In this document: positions 1 through 10,551 of the stretch, in pieces
Numbering within the stretch: position 1 is the first letter of the stretch
Layout of the letters: every line of letters starts with the position of its first letter
From: Epiperipatus broadwayi
Taxonomy: Eukaryota > Onychophora > Udeonychophora > Euonychophora > Peripatidae
Length of the DNA: 64,000 nucleotides
Reading direction: 5' to 3'
Assembly: GCA_028023455.1 (NCBI GenBank)
Contig: JAQFVV010006427.1
Span: forward strand, 248,001 to 312,000
Made by a program: the position numbers and the translations under genes
Notes under the pieces: model-generated
Told to the model about the DNA's origin: nothing
The model's input: only the letters and a program-made list of their open reading frames with translations
The model's database searches: none

Positions 1-2
1 CT

Positions 3-638
3 CTCCTTTCTTTTCTTTCTCCTCATGGTACCTCTCACTTTGATGCTTGTCTTGATAGTACTGGGTTTTCCCATACCCCCAATCATACCTGGGTTACCCT
101 GACCTACCATTTCTATTACATCTTGTTCTCTGACCTCCTGCAGTCCTAAATTATCTTCATCCCTATCTCTTTTCCCCACATCATCTTGTTTGACCTCTAC
201 ATCCATATTTAAAGTAAGTAAGATGGTATTCAATTCTCTGCCTTTTACTGGCTCCTTCATTTCCTCCATTTTTATAATCCACTCTTCTACCTTTGGCATT
301 TCCAAATCATCCCTAACCACTTGTACTTCCCCCACATGGCCTGGTTCCAATTCTTCTGGAAGTGCAGCTTTCCTTATTCTTTGCAGATTTCTACATCCTT
401 TCCCTATATTTTCTCTTTTTGGCTCCCTGTTGAGGTAACATTGCTTCCATTTCTCTCTTCTTCCTCATTCTTATTGCTATTTACTGGAGCTCTCTTGTTC
501 TGTCCTCCTGGTTTTGGGTGTTCTTTGCATGGGATGGCCATCTGCTCTTGATATGTAATCAAGGAACTCCCCATACTGTCTTGTCTCTGACACTAGTAGC
601 ATCCATGAAATCATCCATGGGTTTGTGGATATCCTGTG
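3..638 (-). pseudogene. Disrupted coding-like frame of unknown identity, open at the left edge
   Basis: One minus-strand frame is open for 154 codons from 464 down to 3 and is still open at the window edge. The same frame is open again from 638 to 480; the two parts are separated by three clustered stops between 465 and 479. The predicted product is charged and rich in Lys, Glu and Arg (for example the stretches KVEEWIIKMEEMKEP and VKGRELNTILLTLNMD), with no signal peptide or membrane segment. Base composition is visibly less AT-rich than the DNA that follows, which is the main reason to think it was coding. I do not recognise a family. It could be the C-terminal part of a retroelement gag or ORF1, or an exon of a host gene continuing to the left. 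Confidence 0.35.
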
Positions 639-3600
639 CTATGTCTATTTTACTGTGGCTATCTTTTGGACTTAGCTGAGAATTTTTTCCTTACATCCCT
701 TATGGTATCTGCTTAGCTTATTTTACACAGAGACCTGCCCAGTGTTTTAAAAATAAACATAAAAAATTTAATAATGAAAGTAATATATTAATAAAATTCA
801 TATTACCCACTGTTCCCTTGTTTCTTTCTTCCAGGTGCATTTATCCTAAAATAAAACTTAAAGAGATCATGATTGTACCATTATATTTTCTTATTTTAAA
901 AAAACAATCTGTGCTGGTTTGTGAAGATAACTCATAGCCTATTCAAGTCACTCTTAGGTGCCAAGCACCAGTGAGCAGGAAAGTTTACACAAAATACTTT
1001 TATGATGATAATATTTCCTTAATTTTCACTATGCATTAAGGTATGTATAGGTGTTGTTTATGCAGTTTTGTAATGATCACTGTAGATTTATACCTCTGAA
1101 TATTTAATGCTAGGTAACATAAAAAATTTGTTGAATCTCAAGTAAAACTTTAACATATGTAATAATCTACTGGCAAAATTTTCCTACTCATATATACTTA
1201 ACTTGTGTAGTGTATCATTAATTATTGCCTCATGCTAGAGCATCCAAATGTGGGGAAAAAAGTACATGTCTAATTATTGTGCCATAATGCATTATTTTTG
1301 GAGAAAAACACTCTGTTCAGGGTCATGTGAAAAATAGTTCAATCCACACATTAGTGCACCAAACAAGGGGCAAAAAATTACATATCTGTAATAGGGTAGG
1401 GAGAAAAGTGAGACTCATGGGTTCATTTACATAACTGATTAAGGAATTAGAATAAAATGGAGGTGATGATGAAAATAATATTTATAATTTAATGCTAATG
1501 CATATCTCACTCACATCTAAGATTGAATTGAATTAGAAATTAGTCTGCTAGAAATATATATGAAACCAATGTAATTTAAATATATATTTATTAATTAGTA
1601 AAACAAAGACAACATAATTCAAAGGTGTGGGCAATGTATGCAGGTGTCACAGTGGATGAGAAAATTATCATATCACTCTCATTTTACACATTAAATTAGC
1701 ATGTGTGTGTACATATACAATCACTTGGATTATGCCTATAATAAAAATACCAAATCCTATCCTTAAATTGTGGTTGCTGTATCATAAGAAACTCTACTAG
1801 CCTTTGATAGACTATTCTTTTATAACATTGTATTACATATATATTTCTATGTAACGTGAGCACATAAACCAGCTTATTATATTGTAGATTGAACTTAAGC
1901 ATCAGAAGATATTTTCAGACTAGAGCTGAATATTAAATCATAAGGAGGTCAAATTGGCTGCTATAGATCATCAACATGTGCCATAGCACTGGCATATATT
2001 AATAATAAAATGGCCCTGCAGATAGATTGTTTTTCAAGGGTTCTTGTGACCAATACCAGTACATTGGGACCAAGTATTTTGCTGCTTATGATGTGAATAT
2101 TTAGAGTTGGGGAGCAGGGGTGGCTTACTCATTTGCTTGGCATTAAACTTCAGGACTTACTGATGCATGTCCCCAAAATAAGAGAATGGAATGGCCTTAC
2201 CAAGGTCCCATTTTTAAAGGATTCAGCAAAACCATAATTATTTATTTGTAATTACTAAAATTAATTTGCCAAGCAATAAGGATATAACATATTTAAAATT
2301 AAATGTGCTTTAATGATAGCTTCAGCAGATTTGCTAATAGGAACCAATTCTTATCTAGCATTATGTATAAGCTATGTAAGGGAGTAATTGTATTATCGAT
2401 CTTGTTAACATGTTTCAATCTACACCTTATAATAATAATAATTTAAGGAGGGAAAAGTATATTTGAAAGGGTTAACTAAATAGATTAACAAATAAATATA
2501 CTTTTTAATTGTCCCTAAAGCCAGATGATTTCTTATTGAAACATTAATTAAAATTATAAACCAAATTTAAGAGCAAATCACATTATGTATTAATATCAAA
2601 CAAATAATTAACAATAGTAATGAGCACAGACTGATTTGTTATCATTATGAATATAAGATTTTGAAACAGTACCTGCATTAAGAAAAATAATTACATGAAG
2701 ATATTATTTGATTATATCTTCTCTAAGATTTACTAAATTTAATCCTCACTGTTTTGAAGCATATAAATATATAAAAATACATTTTGAAATAATCATACTG
2801 AAAATATAGGCACAACCACAGTGATATATAATTAGAATTATGTAAGACATTAATTTGATTAAACAAAATAGGATTAAAAATAGGTAGGCAAGTTACATAA
2901 TTTAAAGGTTAGATAATTGAGACAGAGTTTAAAGTTAATATTAATTTGAATGTTCAAAAGTATTCTTTAAGTTACATTTAGCTAGCTTTTAAATTATGAA
3001 ATTGAATATTAAATATTAATTGATACAGAGCTTTGCAGTTCTGGATTCATAATACTGATTCTTCATTTTAGCTGGGGATGTTAGTACTTGGACTTCAGGC
3101 TTGGTGGCAATCTTTTCTAGGATGGTTCATTGTATCTTTTTCTTCTTCTGGTGATAGGCAGTTGCTGGAAAATTTTATCTTAGTGGTGCTCAAATGTTAG
3201 GTGAATTGAATGGCAGTAAAATGCATCATTCACCCATAGAGAAACAGCAAAACTCAGCCTCAGACATATTCAAAATTTCAAATGGCATGGATTATAATGG
3301 CAATCACTCTTACAATTATTGGTGTCTGCTCTTATAAACTCAAAATATGACCTATTTATAAAAATTCATTTCAAGCACTTTTTTGTTGGGAATTTATTTC
3401 ACTTGTGAACCTATTAATGTTGGAAATTACATTAAAATTCCAGATTTAAAAAATTGATTTTAAAACTTTTGTTTAATTTTTCAAGGCATTAAAAATCCCC
3501 CCCCCCCATGAATTTCAATAGTGCCAGTCTACTGATTTTACTATATAACAGTTTTGTTATAAACAAATTAGTACAAAATTGCTACATTTAATTTGATTTT

Positions 3601-3941
3601 ACCCCAGGTGTGGTGGTTTAATTCAAATGTTTTGTTTACAACTATTTGACTTTTAATTAATAAAAGCTAAGGCTTTTAACAAAATTAAATCATGCCATCC
3701 TATATATATATAATATAAGTTGGATTATATATCTACATACGAATTTATAACTGAGCAAATTAATAAATTGACTTTTTATATTTAATTATAGTGTAAAAAT
3801 TTTCTAATAGTAAAACAAAGTTAATCCGCCATAATATTTAACATAAGTGATATTAAAAGCATCTGTTCATATGTACATATATAAAGTGATGCAGATAGCC
3901 ATGATAGTACTCTTATTTAATAATTTTAATTGAGTTTAAAC
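639..3941. other. AT-rich intergenic DNA, no gene recognised
   Basis: The stretch has stops in all six frames and short A/T runs. A 9-C homopolymer lies near 3,498-3,506. I see no coding signal, tRNA-like promoter or paired repeat ends. Confidence 0.6.
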
Positions 3942-4260
3942 TCAGCATAAATAGGGTTGATAATCAAAACTGAAGGTGAAACAATAAGGAATCAAAACCT
4001 GCCATTTCAATTGTAAGTAAAAGGTTAAAAAAATAATTATCTTTAGATCAAGTTTGCAAAAGCCTTTTAAAACTACAGCTTTATCATTTACACATTTGGT
4101 ATATAACTTTGCCAAAAAAAAGACTATTTCTTCACCTACTTTTAATATATCAATTATAATTTCATCATTATCTGGAGCTTTTTTCTTCTTCATAAATTTA
4201 ATTACATATGCCACTTCTTAATTTAAAATCCTGGACAAGTTATAAAATATAATAGGTATA
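3942..4260 (-). pseudogene. RTE-type LINE reverse transcriptase fragment
   Basis: The minus-strand frame reads FMKKKKAPDNDEIIIDILK followed by GEEIVFFLAKLYTKCVNDK. This resembles the segment of RTE-type non-LTR reverse transcriptases just before the palm, where a Lys-rich KAPGxD motif is followed by an Ile/Leu-rich helix and a KLxxKC motif. The piece covers only about 90 codons. The sequence beyond it in both directions is too decayed to follow, and no catalytic Asp box is present. Upstream, at about 4,214-4,260, a few more codons in the same frame are consistent with the family, with a stop. It is an old remnant with no sign of activity. The call rests on the KAPDND and LYTKC motifs. Confidence 0.6.
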
Positions 4261-4629
4261 GGAGGTACTTGTTCTTTATTCCATATAATTCTTGTAAAAC
4301 ACTTTCACCCATTTCATATGTTGCCTGATTTGATAGGATTATAAATATTGCATTTTTATGATAACAATCAACTCTTAAGCTATCAACAATCTCAACCTGT
4401 AGTCAAGGCAATATCCTTTAGCAATAAAGATAGTACCACCTTTATCTATTGTCTGAAATTGTCTCTTTATATGGAAATGATTTCAAGTTTTTATATCTTG
4501 CTTATTTATTATGATATAAGGAAAATTATAAAATAATATTAATAAAAAAGTAATATTTAAAAAGATTTTTTAATAAATTTTTAAAAAAATAAAATTAAAT
4601 AGTTTTAAAGGGTAATTTTTAAAAAATGG

Positions 4630-4915
4630 TGTATTGGATATATTTTGTATATTTTTTATATGTGTAATTTATATATAAGTTGAGTATATATATGGATGGG
4701 TATTTATAAATATATATGTGGATTTGTATATATGTCTATGGGTGTATGTGTATCTGTGTATATATATGTATGTTTCTGTGTATATATTTGGATATGCATA
4801 TGTATATATAGATGTAGGTATGGAATTTATATATATATCTAGGGGTGATGTGTATTTATATATATAGTATGTAGGAAATATATATATATGTGTGTGTGTA
4901 TTTTTATATATGTGA
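4630..4915. repeat. Degenerate TA/TG/TGTA simple-sequence patch
   Basis: The stretch is dominated by TATATA, TGTATA and TGTGTG runs with interruptions. It probably expanded by slippage. It lies just upstream of the hammerhead-like motif at 4,956. Confidence 0.7.
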
Positions 4916-4955
4916 AATGATCGTTATGTATTTATATTATTCAAATATTGTAGTT

Positions 4956-5010
4956 CTGATGAAGTCTGCTGGACAGTTGAAACTGTAAAGAAAATAAAGA
5001 AGTTTTTTTA
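4956..5010 (+). other. Hammerhead-like motif and A-rich tail, possible Penelope-type 3' end
   Basis: An exact CTGATGA (4,956-4,962) is followed after a potential stem-loop by GAAAC (4,979-4,983). Then come an AATAAA (4,993-4,998) and a T/A run. CTGATGA...GAAA are the invariant core segments of hammerhead ribozymes, which are known in the terminal repeats of Penelope-like elements. Stem II between them is short and imperfect (CTG against CAG around a CTGGA loop), so activity is doubtful. No reverse transcriptase is visible just upstream. Confidence 0.35.
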
Positions 5011-8000
5011 AAAAAATTTGTTTGCATTGAAGTGTATATGAAAAAAGTATTATAAGCAATATATATTATTACGATATACTCAATCTTTATAGATGCTAAT
5101 ATGCATAGTATATTGTGATATGTTTCAGTTTTTTAATAAAGTTTCAAACATTTTTTTAATTCAGTAGTTTTAGATTTAATAAATTGTGGACTTAATCAGT
5201 GAAGTATTGAATAGCTTCACGCTCTCAGATCTAACCGCTTCAGCTTCACCTATTTATATGGAAAGTAGGTTGAAGTAAAGAAGGGTTCCCCTCTTTTTTT
5301 TCCAATATGTAAGCTTGTGGTTAAGACCTGTAGAGATCCCTACCTTTGCATTTTCAACTGCACATGCTTTAGGCTTATTGCTTTAGTAAATATTAGTTAA
5401 TATTTTTGTAAAATTATAAAAAGAAGCTAGTAAATTCAATTAAAATTTAGTCAAACTAAATAGAATTTACTAAAAAGTTATGCAAAAATGTAAATGTTGT
5501 CCAATATATTCTTTTATTCATGCAATAAATAGTACTTGAATAGATAGACCATCATTTTAGATTGAAATTTCTTTTCAAAAACATTCATTATTATTATGGA
5601 ATTGTTCATAACATTATTTGATGATTGATAGATAATAGTGAATTAGGTAATCAATCACTTTCCTTTCTAACATAATATTACTATTTTATAGTTATCTATA
5701 AAATAATGATTAATTAATAATTCAGTTTTTATGAAACATTTAAGAAATATTTATAAAAATGTGAGGTAATCAAAGACACCAGATATAGTGTCCTCAAGAT
5801 CTCCAGATAAATTTTTTAATATCCTTGTTCTTCGTTCAGTCAGAAATTTAGACAGCAAATAAGTATAAATTTTTATTTATTTTAAAATTGATTATATAAA
5901 TATGAGAAATTAAAAGATAAATTTTCATGCCTAAACAACGTAATCTAAATAAAAGAATTACAGTAGATGTGTATAATACAAAATCTGTGTTTGCCTTCAA
6001 ATTATATGTTTTTAATTAATATGGTTGAATGCTAAGTCATTAGGCATATTAATCTAAATTCCCAAATCAGATCTGACTTTAAAATTCTGTTTGCCTATTT
6101 TTTAAAGATAAAATAGCAATATATTTATTCTAAAACGGTGGTAAATTGTTCGCATAAATATTTTCAATTTTCAGCCATAAATTAAAAAAATAATCAGAGT
6201 TATGTGTCTTTTGTTAACAGTCATGTCTATATATATATGTATTACCTTTGCTTAAAATTGGAAAGCCATAAATAAAATTTTAACGAGCTTCTTGTCGTTA
6301 GAAATTTTCTTTATCAAAACCAGTAAAAGACTAATCTATAATTTAATAATTTAAAAGTTTATCTTAATTGTAAAATAAGCTTTTTATAGTTTTTATATCA
6401 ATATCAGTAATAACAACACAAGAAGTAGACTTTAAGAATAATAAAAAAAGAACATTTTAACAGTGATTATAGAAATCTTCATATTGTGATTTATGATTTT
6501 AATTTACTGATTAGATTTAGTTGCCTTCTGAATTACTTTAGTACGAAACTCATTTTAATCTTAGTATTAACAGATATATTTTGTTTTATTTTACAGGACA
6601 AATTGTAGCATTTTTATTGAAACTAAATTTTATGATACAAAAAAAAAGAAAGAAAGAATGGTAATTTTAGTCTGATAACTCGTGAGATAATAATCAATTA
6701 ATTTATAGTAATCTCCATAAATAGAAAATAATATAGTGTCTCTAAATAACAAATGGCTTAAATTAAATATTTGTATATATATATTATGATTATAACGTAA
6801 ATTGCGTGCATAAAAGCCAAAAATAAATATTCTATGTCGCTATGGTAATTATTTTCTAATATAATTTGCCTTTTTTGTCACCTAACATTGCACATATGCA
6901 CACATACATATATCTTTTAAAACCACTATAACTTTTCTATATGTAACAGTTTTTGTCCAATGTTATTTCAATATTTCTGATATATAGATTGTTTCTTCTT
7001 CACTCCTTCACATGAAGTCACTTTCTAATTTCAAATATTTTGAAAACTTTTGCAACATATTTATTCAAGTTCTACTTATAATTTTAAAAGTGATGATAGC
7101 GATACTGGTTTATTTTTTCATATTTGTATTTCACTTTTTTTCAGTATGGTCTGGAATCTTTGTAGGGCTTTGCTAACAAGTGTTGAAATTACAAATTCGT
7201 AATTATACATTTGTGAACACATTTATTGTTAAACATTTTAAATTTATTAATTTTTGCAAACTCTTTATTATTTATTTATTTTTTAGTATCATCTTTATAT
7301 ATATAACAAGTTAAAGCAATATGCTTTATATTTAATTTAGTAAAATCACTTATGTATATTTTTTGCAAGAGTCTTAAAAATAAGTACTTACAAATAGATC
7401 TTAATTGATGATTATATGATAATGAATTGATTTTTCTTTTAGATCATAACGAATCCCAGAAATTAAATAATCCATATGGCACTTATAAATCTTAATTTTT
7501 TGGCTGATCTTTTAAATCTGTAATATTGTTTTAACCAATATTTAAGAAGCTGTTGAACAGATCAAAAATATTTGGTTTGGAAAATTGCCACGTTTAAATC
7601 TTAGCAGTGATAATGCAACTTTTATTGTCTTTTAGTTATCAATCAAAAAGTTTGATGTCAAAATCTTGCTTAGAGAGTATTAAATTTGATATTAAGTTTC
7701 ATAAAGATGACAACAATATATAAAAAAAGTTTCTTCATCTGATTCACATAATTTAAAAAGAGCTCAAAGGACCATCTATGACTTTTTTTGAAAAGTATTG
7801 TAGTTGAGAAAATGCTATAAAAATTTGATATCAGTATTAGTCAATGATTCATTCTATAACATATTTTATAATATTGTTATAAAAGAATGGATTTCCAATT
7901 AACACCAATGATTGAATTTTGGAATATATCATCATTGATAGATCACTCCATAATGTTTGAGTTAAATAGGTTTGTCTTATCTCTTGTATTTAGTTTAATC

Positions 8001-8797
8001 CAGTCTCCATCTTAATAAGTATGATGTGGTTCCTAAGAAATGGCTGACAGTTATTAAAGCTGAAGTCAGAGGGTTAGTACACATTGCACTAAATGACTTA
8101 ACCTTTATAAAATTGTTAAAATATTTTAACATTAATTAATCAAAGATAATTATTTTTAGTTGATGTTGTTTTTAGTTGATATCATTTTTGATCCTGGTTT
8201 TTTATAAATAATGATATAAATATATATTAATGTAAGCTACTGTTATATTGGTTATACAATTCTAAAGTACATAATATACCAATAGAGTTTTGAAAATAGA
8301 ATTAGCTATTTTAAATTTTGTTTTCATGTGGCATTTAATCAGATGGAAAGTTAATAATTTGTTTGAAAATTTTTGGTGATTAAGTTATTAATTATTAAAT
8401 TGGTTTTGGTCATTGAAATATATGCTGGTAATATATATTGAGATACTTTTTTAATTTTTGTAGAAACATTTACTTTTTCTATTAATGTATTCTAGAACCA
8501 TCTATTGTAAGTTTGAGTAATCAGTGGATAATAAATAATATTACATAAATTCTCAACCTAACTTTTGGATAATGGTCTTTATCAGTAATTTTTGCATTGC
8601 TTAATTTTGGCAAAGTCTAATAGCTGGTCTGGGGATTAAGTTGGCATTATTATCTATTGTTAATTGATTATTCACATTTAAAATATATATCTCCATTGGA
8701 CAATAATATGGATTAATGCTCCTAGGGTAGAAGTTGAAAATAATCTAAAAAATTCATTTAGTATTTTGATTAAATTTATTATTAATAATTAGTCTAT
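5011..8797. other. AT-rich intergenic DNA, no gene recognised
   Basis: The stretch has dense stops in all frames, many short A/T homopolymers and small TA runs. I found no motif, promoter-like site or paired repeat that I can support. Confidence 0.6.
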
Positions 8798-8801
8798 ATA
8801 T

Positions 8802-10551
8802 TATAACGAACCGCTTTGCCCGCTGAAGGGTCGTATTAATAAATTCATAAAAAGGGCTATGGTTACCTTGAGATTTAACCTTATATATATATATATATTC
8901 TCCCCTATCTGCATGATACCCTGGGCATATTTATGGATAGTGTATTTGCTTCCAAGCGCCAAACCTATTTGCGGTGAACAAATAAGAATTACACCGCGGT
9001 GCACTATTGATGCAGAATATACCCCGATAGCGGCTCGATAGATATTTACTATCGAGTTACCTTTCCCTGTAATAAAAAGGGGGGGGTTGTTAAGTAGCCT
9101 AGCTCATCTCAGGGGGTGGTGGTCATTAGACCGTGGACGGGAACTGTGGATTCCGACACTACTTTCTTTTAACTTAAGGTGGATTAATATCCGTAATTAA
9201 ATTTCTGTCTATCTGAGGAAACAACGTTTATAGAAATCCAAGCTTATCGATTAGATTTTCTCTGCGCCAAGGGGAATTCCCGTTTAATTTCAGAGGAGTG
9301 CGCTCGCTACCCTATACTAAGTTTCTCTATGCCGGTTATTCAAGGTAGAGTATACGTTTTACATTAATTACGAAATCTTTAGCTCTATAACTATGAATCT
9401 TATTAAACTAACATAAATAAAAAAGTAAAAAGAAAATATTCAAGGATATTCATAACATAAAACAATTTATTATAAAATAAAAATGTTAGGATTTATTTAA
9501 TTGACCCGCCATTATTCACAACTCGTGCTTCATAGAATGTCAAGCATACACACACATATGTACAGATTAAACGTATTATTCTTTGGATCTTTATATGCAA
9601 CACAAAATACATTATTAATGTTCGTTTGCTAAATTGCTTCCATGGACTTTGTAGTTTGAAAGTTTTATTGAAACACATTTTAAATATAGAGAATTTAATT
9701 TATTTCAAAGTTCCGATGGATGACGCAATCCGTTTAAGACTCGGATTGTGTTTTAATAGCAAATCAATAAGCAAATGATATAGTTCACGTTACCTTAACA
9801 TTCCCGGGAATTTAGGCATTTCAAAGGCATATGTTTTTACGATGTCAATGGTTTTAGAACTGGATGATCTCATAGTTATTCTTTCCCGTAGCTATCATTG
9901 TTCCTTGCCGTCGATGACCGGAATTCGGCGTTCTTTAACTATCTTCTTTGCAGCACCTTCTGGATCGTGGGGCAGGCCTTCATCGCCTGTCAAGTTGAGG
10001 TTTTTACCCCACTCGATGCATGATACGTTTTTGTTCTTATTAGCTCTCTGGACCCGTGCAAGAAGAAGGATATCCCCTGGCTGTTTCCTTTTATATCCCC
10101 CCTCTTCTCGTCCTTTCACGTCCGTTTCCGTGATTCCATCCCTCGAAATTCCCTGGTTGCGTCATCCAACCGGACTATGACTACGTCATCGCGGTCGCCA
10201 TTGTATTAAAACCTGCATTTGTATTTTAGAAAGATCTCATTTTGCTTTAACTGGCCATCTACTTGAAATATATTAATCATGCACATATATACTCGCATGC
10301 CACAAACACTCCAATAAAGCACGAGTTTTACGATGTTTTTCCCCCCTTTTAAAATTAAACAAATAACAACTAGCTACAAATAAATATACGAATAACATAC
10401 TGTTAATATTGAAATATTCCCACCACCATTTAATATTAGTATTTACAATTATTAATAACTTTATTAGTTAATAGTGTTAGTAATATCTATATCCATTTAT
10501 CTTGTAACTTTTGGCGGACCATTGGCTCTCCTCAGTCCGCACCTTGTTACA
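8802..10551 (-). repeat. 3' LTR of element 1
   Basis: This 1,750-bp LTR is nearly identical to 15,100-16,845. Visible differences are mainly C/T or G/A transitions plus a longer TA run near 8,883-8,900. It contains the TATA and CRE-like sites described separately and an exact GGGAATTCCC palindrome at 9,272-9,281. The TG end carries a nested hairpin (10,503-10,551). Small open frames inside it are duplicated in the other LTR and look incidental. The pol frame enters this LTR and stops at 10,497. Confidence 0.93.

Noticed and set aside
9493-9678. 61-residue minus frame in the element 1 LTR, identical in both LTRs
   Set aside because: Identity only reflects the young LTR pair. The composition and lack of motifs give no support for a protein.
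9842-10180. 112-codon plus frame in the LTR (and its copy at 16,136-16,474)
   Set aside because: It is antisense to the LTR promoter region and has no recognisable domain.
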